The position numbers and the translations under genes are program-made. A stretch of 64,000 nt of DNA, taken from Methylobacterium sp. Leaf108 (GTDB lineage: Bacteria > Pseudomonadota > Alphaproteobacteria > Rhizobiales > Beijerinckiaceae). The number at the start of each line of letters is the position of its first letter. Within the stretch, counting starts at the first letter, position 1. Shown in pieces: positions 1 to 10,653 of this stretch. Below the pieces are notes generated by a model, which had not been told where the DNA came from, searched no databases, and was given only the letters and a program-made list of their open reading frames with translations. Location of the stretch: contig NZ_LMND01000030.1 of the NCBI RefSeq assembly GCF_001423265.1, forward strand, positions 86,996-150,995. The letters run 5' to 3'.

Positions 1-97
1 CAACTCCCAGGCCCTGTCGACCCGCCAGTCGATCGGCATCTCGGCCCTCTCGCTCGCCAACACCGCGCAGCAGGGCATCCTCCAGCTCCTCCGCTAA
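1..97 (+). CDS. flagellin, C-terminal fragment
   Basis: The window opens inside a gene read in the frame starting at base 2; 31 codons remain before the TAA at 95-97. The residues run ...RQSIGISALSLANTAQQ..., then a leucine-rich tail ending LLR. This matches the conserved C-terminal helix of bacterial flagellins, which forms the D0 core of the filament with the N-terminal helix. The neighbouring FlaG-like and FlaF genes support a flagellar locus. The rest lies outside the window, so paralogue identity and full length cannot be judged. Confidence 0.8.
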   Translation, partial: NSQALSTRQSIGISALSLANTAQQGILQLLR

Positions 98-215
98 GGG
101 AGCCAACCTGGGCGACCGCTCCCTCGGGGGCGGCCGCCCTTCGGCAGCGAACGGGTCGTCGCGGCGCAGGCCACGGCGGCCCTTTCGTCGTCCGCAACCT
201 CCGAGACACGACATG

Positions 216-252
216 GCGAAACGGCCGGGGCGCGAAGCCCCGGCCGTTTCGC
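216..252. terminator. bidirectional hairpin terminator
   Basis: A perfect 16-bp inverted repeat (arms 216-231 and 237-252, loop GCGAA) lies between the convergent flagellin and FlaG-like genes. The arms contain AAACGGCCGGGGC and its complement, so a short A/T run flanks the GC core on both strands. The position and symmetry fit a shared intrinsic terminator. Confidence 0.7.
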
Positions 253-267
253 GTCGAGGGGTCGGTG

Positions 268-642
268 TCAGGCGGTCCGGTCGAGGGGTCGCTCGCCGAC
301 TTCGCTGCGGGCGGCCGCCACGGCGGCGTAGGCCCTGGCCTTCAGTACCACCGGGTCCGGCAGCTGCACCACCACATCGCCGGAGCCAGGGTCCACCAGC
401 TGGTAGACGAGGGTCTTGGTGTCCTGGTCGACGGTGACCCGCCGTTCGGTGCGTTCGGCCTCGACCTCCACCGGCCGGTTCTCCGCAACCGGTGAGGCGG
501 GGTTCGAAATCGGCCGGATGTCCAGCCGCACGGCGGGCTGGAGCGGCGCGGCTGCCGGCGCATCCGCCGCCTTGACGGGCACAACCGGTGCCGGCGCCGC
601 CGTTCTGATCGGCGTCGTCGCCGTCACCTCGGAAATATTCAT
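268..642 (-). CDS. FlaG-like flagellar protein
   Basis: This encodes 124 residues. The first ~60 are Ala/Pro/Val-rich and probably disordered. From ~residue 65 the stretch VTVDQDTKTLVYQLVDP followed by VVVQLPDP resembles FlaG proteins, which have a low-complexity N-terminus and a short conserved segment of the type 'D..T...V.QIP'. The start at 642 is chosen because AGGAGG lies just upstream; an in-frame ATG at 675 lacks such a site. The gene converges on flagellin. FlaG proteins affect filament length or cap assembly, but that role is inferred here from weak similarity and context. Confidence 0.5.
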   Translation of the reverse strand: MNISEVTATTPIRTAAPAPVVPVKAADAPAAAPLQPAVRLDIRPISNPASPVAENRPVEVEAERTERRVTVDQDTKTLVYQLVDPGSGDVVVQLPDPVVLKARAYAAVAAARSEVGERPLDRTA

Positions 643-853
643 CGCCCGCCCTCCTGAGCCGGTCGCGGCATGCAACCAGAAACGACGGGGCTCCTGAATC
701 GAACCTTAAGATGCGCGCCGCACGAACAGATGAGCGGGGGCACCCTGAAGAAACCGACACAAGAAGGCGTCGATTTTTAAGGATTCGGAACGGGCATCAT
801 GCCTCGGTGATGGGTTCGAGGATGCGCGAACACCCTCGAACCGACCGCGACGA

Positions 854-2930
<2,077 letters not shown>

Positions 2931-3202
2931 GACCCAAAGGTCGGGCTTGCGCGGTCGTTTGTCAAATCCCCCGACCCGGCCATCCTCACGGGTCGGCTGA
3001 CCGAACCGCCGGTTCGGCGTCGCGGGCTCAGGTCCCGGGTCGCCACGGCCCATGACGAACGCGCAGCGGGCGGCCGCGACGAGTCTCCGATCTCGTCGAC
3101 GAAATCCACCTTCTCGTGACGACGCTTTCGACCGAGCAGACGATGACCGTGCGGAACGGAGCCCAAGCTCGCATCGACCGCCGGACGCCATCGGCGTGTG
3201 GA

Positions 3203-3562
3203 TCAGGTGCGCAGGCCGGCGGCGATCTGGTGGTTGATGTTGATCAGCGCCGAGAGCTTCTCGGCCTTCGGGTCGACGAGGGTATCGATCATCCGGCGGA
3301 AGACGAACACCGACAGCTGGGCGATGTTGGTCTTGATGTCGGCTGGCAGCGGGCTCTCGGGAGCGGTGGCCGCACCGGCGATGATCGTCCAGACCTTCTG
3401 GTTGAAGTTGAGCGCCTCGCTGAGCCCGCCCGACAGGTTTGTCCAGTCGCCCTGGATGGCCTGGAGCCGGCCGGCGGCCTTGATGAGGACGGCGGCTTCG
3501 GCCTCCCGCGGGGTCATCGCGGTCCGGGAAACCTTGGCGTAGGCACTGGCACCGTAACTCAT
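3203..3562 (-). CDS. flaF: flagellar biosynthesis regulator FlaF
   Basis: The 119-residue product has the hallmarks of FlaF: a tyrosine-containing N-terminus (SYGASAYAKV), a central helix with LNFNQKVWTI, and a C-terminal helix RMIDTL...LININHQIAAGL. In Caulobacter FlaF acts with FlbT to control flagellin synthesis and secretion. GAGGA precedes the ATG by five bases. No flbT is visible in the window. The gene is separated from flagellin by thiC, so the flagellar genes here are not one operon. Confidence 0.9.
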   Translation of the reverse strand: MSYGASAYAKVSRTAMTPREAEAAVLIKAAGRLQAIQGDWTNLSGGLSEALNFNQKVWTIIAGAATAPESPLPADIKTNIAQLSVFVFRRMIDTLVDPKAEKLSALININHQIAAGLRT

Positions 3563-3786
3563 CGTGGTCCTCGCTGCGGCGGCGCGGTCCCGATTCCGGA
3601 TCGCGGGGCGTCAGCTAGACAGTCTTGTGTTAACACCCGGTAATCGCCGCCGCTGGGCATCGTGACGGTGGGTACCGTCTTGCCGTCAGCGCCGTCCTGC
3701 CGCAATGCCGCCGGGAAACTCGGCAAAGGCATGTGGCGGAATCCGCGCGCTGGCCTGTCGCGACGGGACTCGGGACCCACGCCGGC

Positions 3787-4044
3787 ATGATGAACTTTAT
3801 CCTGGGGACGATCGCGGGCGGATTGATCGCCTGCATCGCGACGATCGCGGCGGCGCGTCATCCGGAAGTGCAGCAGCGCCTCGGCCTCGTTCCGGCGGTG
3901 CCGGCACTGACCCTGGCAGCGGGCCCTCAGCGGACTGAGGCCCCCTGCGCTCCCTCATCGGGCAAGGGAACGGCAGAGGCGACGGTCGGCCAGACCGACA
4001 TGCTGTTCTCGCGGCGCCGCTTCTGGTTCGTGGCGCCGCACTGA
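3787..4044 (+). CDS. small membrane-anchored protein, unknown
   Basis: The 85-residue product starts at one of two tandem ATGs (3787 or 3790). Residues ~3-22 (NFILGTIAGGLIACIATIAA) form one hydrophobic helix, followed by a basic and polar tail ending RRRFWFVAPH. A longer in-frame start at 3733 would put 18 polar residues before the helix and is less likely. No family is recognised. It is divergent from flaF. The single anchor suggests an inner-membrane protein with a cytoplasmic or periplasmic tail. Confidence 0.45.
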   Translation: MMNFILGTIAGGLIACIATIAAARHPEVQQRLGLVPAVPALTLAAGPQRTEAPCAPSSGKGTAEATVGQTDMLFSRRRFWFVAPH

Positions 4045-4222
4045 GCCGCTCTTCTACACCGTCGCCCGGCTCATTTTCGACGGCCCGGTTCGAGGGCCGG
4101 GAATGCCGACCCTCCTCTCATCCGAAATCCGTTCCTTCGCGTCGCGACGAGGATGTGGACGTCGCTCGGGCGCCGCACGGGTTGGGCGATGCGGCTCCCG
4201 CTCGCATTACCCGATAATCGTA

Positions 4223-4375
4223 TCAGTAGGTGCTAAGCAGAAACATCAGCATGGTCGTGGCGACCGTGGTGCTGAGAAAGCCACACATCGCAGCGGCGAG
4301 GGATGGGCCGGTCTGCGTGCGATCGACATCGCTGGTGAGCATGGCGAGGTCGCTGGAGGAGGTGATGGTCTTCAT
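4223..4375 (-). CDS. possible 50-residue single-TM protein
   Basis: A short frame begins MKTITSSSDLAML and ends with a hydrophobic segment (AAAMCGFLSTTVATTMLMFLL) closing in STY. The hydrophilic half followed by a C-terminal membrane helix looks like a real small tail-anchored protein rather than noise. Only a weak GAAAG lies upstream. It follows the exported protein at 4474-4788 on the same strand, about 100 bases downstream. No homologue is recognised. Confidence 0.35.
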   Translation of the reverse strand: MKTITSSSDLAMLTSDVDRTQTGPSLAAAMCGFLSTTVATTMLMFLLSTY

Positions 4376-4473
4376 GACGGCTGGCTTTCGGGATGACCGG
4401 TCGTGGGGCTTTGTCGAGGGAGACTGTGGACAACTTCTGACGGGATCGCGGTGCGTGGCCGCACCCGAACGCG

Positions 4474-4788
4474 TCAGTCGCAGCGGTTGACGGATTTGGC
4501 GATCCTGAGAGCGCGGGACTCGCTGCGCAGGTCGATGGCGACGACATCGGCCCCGCAATCCTCGAAGGCGTCGCGGGCCTCGGCGTAGCGGTCGCCGACT
4601 TCGTCGAGGGTGTCGCAAACCCGGCCGCGATCGCCGATGCGTGCCTCCTGCCGGGCCTGATAGCGCAGCGCGTTGGCCTCGACGACCTTGCGCTCGCCCT
4701 CGGCACAGGAGGGGCGGGCGATGGAGGGGCCGACCGCGCCGACGAAGACCGTCGCGGCGACGAGCACCGTGGTGATGGTGTTACGCAT
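4474..4788 (-). CDS. small exported protein, unknown
   Basis: The 104-residue product begins with a clear Sec signal peptide (MRNTITTVLVAATVFVGAVGPSIA, cleavage expected near residue 24). The mature part has four cysteines (PSCAEGE, RVCDTL, EDCGAD, NRCD), suggesting two periplasmic disulfides, with helical charged stretches between them. No family is recognised. It is transcribed in the same direction as the downstream 50-residue frame. Confidence 0.7.
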   Translation of the reverse strand: MRNTITTVLVAATVFVGAVGPSIARPSCAEGERKVVEANALRYQARQEARIGDRGRVCDTLDEVGDRYAEARDAFEDCGADVVAIDLRSESRALRIAKSVNRCD

Positions 4789-4899
4789 CGGGGCAACCTT
4801 GCGATGGTTGACGAGAAGTGAAGATCTGATCGGAGATACATCCGCCGGCGTTTTCGGCAGTCATCTCCCGTTCATGGCCTTGAAACGGCCGGTCGCCGG

Positions 4900-5430
4900 T
4901 TAAGGTTCCGCCGGTTTTTGCGGCGCAGCGTTGTGTCGGCGCGAGGTCAGGATCGTCGCGAGCTGCACCGGCGCGAAGCCCTGTGCATCGACCCCGACGT
5001 CGTATTGCCTCGGCGCCGGCTTCAGCTTGCCATGCGAATGCCCGTGCAGGTCGATGACGCCGCTGCCCATCCGGTTCCAGGTCCGGAAGGCGTAATGGCA
5101 CAGCACCAAATGGCGATCGTCGACGGTCAATTCTGCGTAGTGGGCGACCGAGGCCCAGCCCGGAGCGGCGAGCGTCCCCGGCCCGTCGTTGTTGCCGATG
5201 ATAAGGTGCTTCGTTCCGTTCAGGCTCGCCAGGAGGGCGGCCACCGCATCGTCGTCGGGGCCCAGCGCGAAGTCGCCCAGGTGCCAGACCTCGTCGTCCG
5301 GCAAGACCACCGTGTTCCAGTTGGCGATCAGCGCCGCGTCGTGGCTGGGCAGGTCCCGGAACGGCCGCCGGTCGATCCGCAGGATGCGCGGGTCGCCGAA
5401 GTGGGTGTCGCTGGTGAACCAGGTCGCCAT
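4900..5430 (-). CDS. calcineurin-like metallophosphoesterase
   Basis: The 176-residue product has the two-metal phosphoesterase signature in order: SDTHFGD at residues 7-13, HLGDFALG near 50, IGNND near 78 (usual GNHD, here GNND), CHYAF, and HGHSHG near 128. This small single-domain form resembles the YfcE/phage-type phosphoesterases; the substrate is unknown. It follows tonB by only 10 bases and is probably the last gene of the exbB-exbD-tonB transcript. The Asn in place of His in the GNHD motif may affect metal binding or leaving-group protonation. Confidence 0.85.
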   Translation of the reverse strand: MATWFTSDTHFGDPRILRIDRRPFRDLPSHDAALIANWNTVVLPDDEVWHLGDFALGPDDDAVAALLASLNGTKHLIIGNNDGPGTLAAPGWASVAHYAELTVDDRHLVLCHYAFRTWNRMGSGVIDLHGHSHGKLKPAPRQYDVGVDAQGFAPVQLATILTSRRHNAAPQKPAEP

Positions 5431-5440
5431 GCGGCGGCCG

Positions 5441-6529
5441 TCACCGGCCGGGGCTGAAGCGCAGGGGAACCGTCACCGCGAGGCTGCTCACCGAGACGCC
5501 GGCGGGGGCTGCCGGCAGCGAGCCCCTCACGGTGGCCAGCGCCGCGCTGTCGATCGGACCGACCCCGCTGCTGCGGGCGAGCCCCGCGCTGGTGACCTGG
5601 CCGGACCGGGTCACGGTGAAGCGCACCACCGCGACGCCTCCGGCCGTACCGGCCGCGGCGTTCCTGTCCATCCGGCCGTGGATCGCCGAACTGAGAGCAC
5701 CCTGCCAGGCGCGTAGCGCGCTCGGATCGTTGCCGCCCGCGGCCGCGCCGGCACTGCTCTGGCGGGAGGCCGAGGCCGAGTTCTGGGCGCCCCGGGCGGT
5801 GTTCGGTTCGGCGCTGCGGTCGCGCGCCTCGCGGGCTGCGTCCCGGGCCGCCTTGGCCCTGGCCTCGCGCTTGGCCTCGATCTCGGCCTTCCGACGCGCC
5901 TCGCGCTCGGCGATGCGCTTGGCCTCGCGCTTGGCTTCCTGGCGCGCCGCCTCGAGCTTGGCCGGGTCCGGCGGCGTCGGCTTGGGCCGCTGCGGCTCGG
6001 GCGGCTTGGGCTGAGCCACCACCTTGGGGGGCTCGGGTGGCTTCGGAGTTTCGGCCACGACCTCGGGCGGCGCCTCGATCGGGGCGGCCTCCTCGGCGGT
6101 GGAGGTGACGACCTGCTCCTGCGGCGGTGCCGCGGCCGCGGACTCGGCCGGGGCCGCCGGCTCGACCTCGGTGGGAACGGCCATCGTCGCCTCGGCCGGT
6201 GGCTTGGCCGTCGTCGTGTCCTCGGGCGCGATCGCCATCGTATCGGGCGGTGCGCTCGACACCGTGGCGTCCGGCGCCTCCACGGGCTCGGTCTCCGCCG
6301 GCGGCGGATCGGACTGAGCCTGATCGGCGGGCGCCTGCGAATCCGCCTCCGTCATCTGTGGAGCCAGATCGATCGTGATGGTGTTCTCGCCGGGCGGCGC
6401 CGACGGGGGCGGCGCGTAATAGGCCAGCCCCGCCAGCGCCGTCGCGTGCAGCAGGAATGCGACGAGAAAGGCGGGGCCGAGCCCCGACGGTCCGCCGCCG
6501 GGCTGGTCTGCGGTCGTGGACAGGCTCAT
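5441..6529 (-). CDS. tonB: TonB family protein
   Basis: The 362-residue product has the TonB layout. An N-terminal membrane anchor (~residues 18-42, [21 protein letters not shown]) is followed by a long Pro/Glu/Ala-rich periplasmic spacer (~45-190), a strongly charged Lys/Arg/Glu/Ala helix (~190-245), and a C-terminal TonB domain (~270-360, [12 protein letters not shown]...). TonB carries energy from ExbB-ExbD to outer-membrane receptors for iron chelates, cobalamin or heme. Its start lies 4 bases after the exbD stop. The spacer is longer than in E. coli TonB (239 residues). No receptor is in the window, so the transported substrate is unknown. Confidence 0.9.
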   Translation of the reverse strand: MSLSTTADQPGGGPSGLGPAFLVAFLLHATALAGLAYYAPPPSAPPGENTITIDLAPQMTEADSQAPADQAQSDPPPAETEPVEAPDATVSSAPPDTMAIAPEDTTTAKPPAEATMAVPTEVEPAAPAESAAAAPPQEQVVTSTAEEAAPIEAPPEVVAETPKPPEPPKVVAQPKPPEPQRPKPTPPDPAKLEAARQEAKREAKRIAEREARRKAEIEAKREARAKAARDAAREARDRSAEPNTARGAQNSASASRQSSAGAAAGGNDPSALRAWQGALSSAIHGRMDRNAAAGTAGGVAVVRFTVTRSGQVTSAGLARSSGVGPIDSAALATVRGSLPAAPAGVSVSSLAVTVPLRFSPGR

Positions 6530-6533
6530 CGGG

Positions 6534-7007
6534 CTATCGCGGCGCCCCGGCGGGCACGGTCGGCAGCGGGCCGCCGGGCGACTGGGCGATCAGCGAGACC
6601 TTGGTGAACCCGGCCTGGCCGACGAGGCCCATCACCTCCATGATCTTGCCGTAGGGCACGTCGCGGTCGCCGCGCACCAGCATCACCTGGCTCGGGTCCT
6701 CGGCGGCCAGCGCCCGCAGCCGCGGCAGGATGGCCTCCGCGCTGAGGAACTCCTTGGCGAGGAAGGGCTGTCCGTCCTTGTCGATGGAGATCTCCAGGGG
6801 CTTCTTGGCCTGCGCCACCTTGGCGGCCGTGGTTTTGGGCAACTGCACCGGCACGCCGGTGGTCATGAGGGGGGCCGCCACCATGAAGATGATCAGCAGC
6901 ACCAGCATCACGTCCACCATCGGCGTGACGTTGATCTCCGACATCGGCGCCGAATCGAGGCCGTCCTCGTCGTCGCCGCCGGAGGCGCGGATCGAACCCA
7001 TCGCCAT
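6534..7007 (-). CDS. exbD: ExbD/TolR family energy transducer
   Basis: The 157-residue product has the ExbD pattern: a short cytoplasmic N-terminus, [21 protein letters not shown] as the single membrane helix (~residues 23-45) carrying the essential Asp in PMVDV, and a periplasmic domain with [22 protein letters not shown] precedes the ATG. It lies between exbB and tonB on the same strand, which favours ExbD over TolR, since no tolA, tolB or pal is present. Confidence 0.93.
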   Translation of the reverse strand: MAMGSIRASGGDDEDGLDSAPMSEINVTPMVDVMLVLLIIFMVAAPLMTTGVPVQLPKTTAAKVAQAKKPLEISIDKDGQPFLAKEFLSAEAILPRLRALAAEDPSQVMLVRGDRDVPYGKIMEVMGLVGQAGFTKVSLIAQSPGGPLPTVPAGAPR

Positions 7008-7088
7008 GGTCGTGTTTCCCTGAACGGAATGAGGCGGTGCAGCCGGGCCCGTCTTGGGGGCGGCTTCGGTCTGAGAAGCGAGGCGCGG

Positions 7089-7781
<693 letters not shown>

Positions 7782-7850
7782 GAGGGTCCCTCGGGTTCAA
7801 TGACGGGGCACCCGCGGCCGGGCGGCCGTGGGGCGGACGGTTGTCGGGCC

Positions 7851-8336
7851 TCAGCGGGCGAAGGCCGCCGCTGCCTTGCTCTCGGGCTCGATCCGCTCGA
7901 GGCAGCTCTCGCGGCTCGCCTGCGCGCCTTCGCAAGCCAGCACGTCGTTCAGGAGAACCCGCCCGATCTTGGGGCAGGCGATCCCCGGGAAATCGAACAG
8001 CCGGACCACGGTCTTGCGATCCGGGATCGGGCCGAGCTCGACCGCGAGCCGCTTCTGGGCGACGCCCTCGGTATCGAAGGCGAAAAGGTCGACCTTGAGG
8101 GACTTCAGCGCGGTACCGCGGCTGTTGTCCACCATCAGGTAGGTCCGGCAGGCGTCTCCCGCCGGCTCAAGCCGGTTGAGTTCGAGCTTCAGGGGTGCAC
8201 CCTTCGTCTCCTGCGCCGCGGCCGGCCCGGCCAGCACGACGCCGAGGGCGACGACCGGAACGGCCATCCGGCGCTGATCGCGGGCCGATGAGGTCGGCCG
8301 AGTCTTCGGCCCGGTAAGCGGCAAAGCGGACGGCAT
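7851..8336 (-). CDS. exported protein, unknown
   Basis: The 161-residue product has a long N-region containing [23 protein letters not shown], a twin-Arg/hydrophobic signal peptide with an expected AAA-Q cleavage. The mature protein (~120 residues) contains [26 protein letters not shown], and two further cysteines near the end, suggesting disulfides in the periplasm. AGGATCGAC just before the ATG at 8336 supports this start; an internal ATG at 8267 would leave a shorter signal. It precedes exbB on the same strand by 69 bases, so it may be the operon leader gene. Family not identified. Confidence 0.7.
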   Translation of the reverse strand: MPSALPLTGPKTRPTSSARDQRRMAVPVVALGVVLAGPAAAQETKGAPLKLELNRLEPAGDACRTYLMVDNSRGTALKSLKVDLFAFDTEGVAQKRLAVELGPIPDRKTVVRLFDFPGIACPKIGRVLLNDVLACEGAQASRESCLERIEPESKAAAAFAR

Positions 8337-8848
8337 GTCGATCCTGGCTTCCTCGATGGCGACCCGCGCCGCAAAGGCCGGCCTCTCAAAACGGCTGTGC
8401 GCGCCGGGCGACACTCGCTGGCGTCGGCGCCGACGTATCGTCGCGGCGACCCACCCCTTCGGGGCTTGGCCGGCGTCTCGGGTCGCTGGCGGGATTAGCC
8501 GAAGCCGCGGGCCGTGATCAAGGGGACGCCTGAAAATGAGAGCAGTTCCAAACTGTTACCGCGCCAGGCAAAACGTCGTCTGCGAGCCCTCCCGACTGCC
8601 GGATCATCCCGGATACACTTGCCGAATCATCCCGAAATCTCGTCGCAGGTCGGGGTGGCGGGTGTGCCGCCCCCAGGGTCGATCCCGCTTCGACTTCGTC
8701 AAGGATGGCAAACCCTTGATGGCGTTCCGGTCCGCATCCATATCGCGGACAGCCGCCGTCGCCGGCGGACAGGAGCGCTGCGTGAAGCGGGCTCCGACCC
8801 TCGAAGTGCCCCACGATCGTTCCCGGGGCTTCGCCAAGGAACTATCGC
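8337..8848. promoter_or_regulatory. intergenic region between divergent genes
   Basis: This 512-base stretch separates the minus-strand exbB-side operon from the plus-strand Hsp20 gene. It holds an imperfect direct repeat of 23 bases (8598-8620 and 8621-8643, both beginning GCCG[G/A]ATCATCCCG). At its end is a hairpin over the Hsp20 ribosome-binding site, listed separately. I see no convincing gene in it. Confidence 0.5.
8819..8842 (+). promoter_or_regulatory. hairpin masking the Hsp20 ribosome-binding site (candidate RNA thermometer)
   Basis: GUUCC (8819-8823) can pair with GGAAC (8838-8842), which contains the core of the AAGGA ribosome-binding site (8836-8840). An inner GGC-UUC-GCC hairpin (8827-8835) caps it. 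The site lies eight bases before the GTG start of a small heat-shock gene. Rhizobial small heat-shock genes are known to use ROSE-type thermometers. This one looks shorter, so the function is inferred. Confidence 0.45.
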
Positions 8849-9283
8849 GTGACGACACGTCCCTCGCCCTTCGGGCATCCGTTCCTGCTCGGGTTCGACG
8901 AGATCGAGCAGGCCCTCGACCGTGTCGCCAAGGGGGCGAGCGATGGCTACCCGCCCTACAACATCGAACGCGTGGCACGGGCCGCCGACCGGCCGGAACG
9001 CCTGCGCATCACGCTGGCCGTGGCCGGCTTCACGCAGGGTGAACTCGACGTGATGCTGGAAGAGAACCACCTGGTGGTCCGCGGCCGGCAGGTGGACGAG
9101 AAGACGAAGGAATTCCTCCACCGCGGCATCGCGGCGCGCCAGTTCCAGCGGACCTTTCTGCTGGCCGACGGCATGGAAGTGATGGGGGCCGACCTCGCCA
9201 ACGGCCTCCTGTCGATCGACCTCACCCGGCCCGAGCCGGAACGGATCGTCCGCAAGATCGCGATCGCCTCCCGCGATCCGTGA
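8849..9283 (+). CDS. small heat-shock protein, Hsp20/IbpA type
   Basis: The 144-residue product is an alpha-crystallin-type chaperone. PPYNIERVARAADRPERLRI begins the ACD domain (~residue 31), followed by AVAGFTQGELDV, the strand LVVRGRQ, FLHRGIAARQFQRTF, and NGLLSIDLTRPEPE, all typical of class A rhizobial Hsps and E. coli IbpA. It would bind unfolding proteins in the cytosol as an ATP-independent holdase. The start is GTG with AAGGA eight bases upstream. The DUF1150 gene follows 88 bases later, the usual alphaproteobacterial pairing. A hairpin covers the ribosome-binding site. Confidence 0.95.
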   Translation: MTTRPSPFGHPFLLGFDEIEQALDRVAKGASDGYPPYNIERVARAADRPERLRITLAVAGFTQGELDVMLEENHLVVRGRQVDEKTKEFLHRGIAARQFQRTFLLADGMEVMGADLANGLLSIDLTRPEPERIVRKIAIASRDP

Positions 9284-9371
9284 GTTCGCCGCTTCGCCCC
9301 AGACTGCCCGGTGCCGCCGTCGCGGACCGCGAAACCAGCCAGACGCTCTGCCTCGAAAGGAGGGCCCAGCC

Positions 9372-9656
9372 ATGTCCGACATCAGCCAGAACCCGATGAC
9401 GCATGCCGACCTCGACGCCGGCGACTTCCAGATCGCCGATCTCGCCGCGCTGGGCGAAGGCCACCTTGCCTACGTCCGGGCGATTCGCTCGGACGACGTC
9501 CGGCGGTTGTTCCCGCAGGCGCCCGACCTGATGCCAGGCCTCGACCTGTTCGCCCTTCTCTCGGCCAACGGCACGCCGATCCTGCTGGCGGACTCCCGCG
9601 ACGTCGTCGTCGCCAATGCCCATGCGCAGGATCTCGTCACCGTCAGTCTGCACTGA
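9372..9656 (+). CDS. DUF1150 family protein
   Basis: The 94-residue product matches the DUF1150 family of alphaproteobacteria: LAALGEGHLAYVRAIRSDDVRRLFP near the N-terminus and LFALLSANGTPILLADSR in the C-terminal half. A strong AGGAG precedes the ATG by ~9 bases. DUF1150 genes commonly sit beside small heat-shock genes, as here, but the function is unknown. Its 3' end overlaps the convergent hydrolase by 14 bases. Confidence 0.88.
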   Translation: MSDISQNPMTHADLDAGDFQIADLAALGEGHLAYVRAIRSDDVRRLFPQAPDLMPGLDLFALLSANGTPILLADSRDVVVANAHAQDLVTVSLH

Positions 9657-10476
9657 ATGGGCGATCCGCGCGGACGCTCGCGTCCACCGCCGCCACCAGC
9701 CGCGCGATGTCGGCCGGGCGGGACAGGCGGTGGTCGCCATCGGCGATCAGCGTCAGGACGGTGCCGGCCTGGGGCAGGATGCCGACGATGCGCAGGGCGT
9801 GCCCGTAGGGCACGTCCGGGTCGTCCATCCCCTGCAGGATCTCGACGGGACATCCCGGATCGAACGGCCCGTCGAGGAGGCCGTGACGGCGACCGTCCTC
9901 GATGAGGGCGCGCGTCACCGGGACCGGATCGGGTCCGTAGTCGGTGGGGCGTAGCCAGACCCCGTCGCGCTCGATGGTGGCGCGGATCTCCGGCCCGAAG
10001 CGGTCCCACATCAACTTTTCCGTGAAGTCGAAGGCCGGGGCGATCAGGACCAGGGCGTGTGCCGGCTGTCCGGCATCCCGCAGTTCACGGGCGAGCAACG
10101 CCGCGATCCACCCTCCCATCGAGGAGCCGACCAGGACGGGGGAGGGGCCCGCGAAGTTCGCCACCACGGCGCATGCGTCCTCGAGCCAGGTCGAGATCGT
10201 GCCATCCTCGAAGCGTCCGCCGGACTCGCCGTGGCCGCCGTAGTCAAAACGCACCAGCCGCCGTCCCGAGGCCCGCGCCCAGGCGTCGAGGGCGAGCGCC
10301 TTGGTGGCGCCCATGTCCGAGCGGAAGCCCCCGAGCCAGACCACGGCGGGGCCGGCCCCCTCCCTGACGCGGACGGCGAGGTCGCGGCGTGCCGGCCCCG
10401 TGCCGACGGCGAGACGGATGGGTTCGTCGGGACGATCCGGCGCGTTGGGGATTGCGGGCATGGGGGAGGGGTCCAT
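9643..10476 (-). CDS. alpha/beta hydrolase
   Basis: The 277-residue product is an alpha/beta-hydrolase of the serine-aminopeptidase-like group. VVWLGGFRSDMGATKA forms the first strand and oxyanion region, RFDYGGHGESGG is the typical loop, and VLVGSSMGGW (nucleophile elbow G-S-S-M-G) carries the catalytic Ser. An Asp in QGMDDPDVPY and the His in IADGDHRL complete the triad. The substrate is not predictable. The start is uncertain among ATGs at 10506, 10476 and 10461; none has a strong ribosome-binding site. Confidence 0.85.
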   Translation of the reverse strand: MDPSPMPAIPNAPDRPDEPIRLAVGTGPARRDLAVRVREGAGPAVVWLGGFRSDMGATKALALDAWARASGRRLVRFDYGGHGESGGRFEDGTISTWLEDACAVVANFAGPSPVLVGSSMGGWIAALLARELRDAGQPAHALVLIAPAFDFTEKLMWDRFGPEIRATIERDGVWLRPTDYGPDPVPVTRALIEDGRRHGLLDGPFDPGCPVEILQGMDDPDVPYGHALRIVGILPQAGTVLTLIADGDHRLSRPADIARLVAAVDASVRADRPFSAD

Positions 10477-10653
10477 CGTGGCATCGTCGCTGTGGGCGGG
10501 TCGCATTCGCACGTCGTTTACCGGACCGTAAAGCGAAGGACCGATGGTGGAGCATGATCGCAGACAGTCCACGTCGCCGTGCCGAGCCGGGAACCGCGAG
10601 GATCGAGTCGCCCTCCGAACCGAGGCCCGCATCCGGACGATCGGCCGAACGCC

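Noticed and set aside
813..842. Inverted repeat past thiC as a terminator
   Set aside because: The 9-bp stem is real but the 12-base loop and lack of a T-run make it weak; it is mentioned only in the thiC entry.
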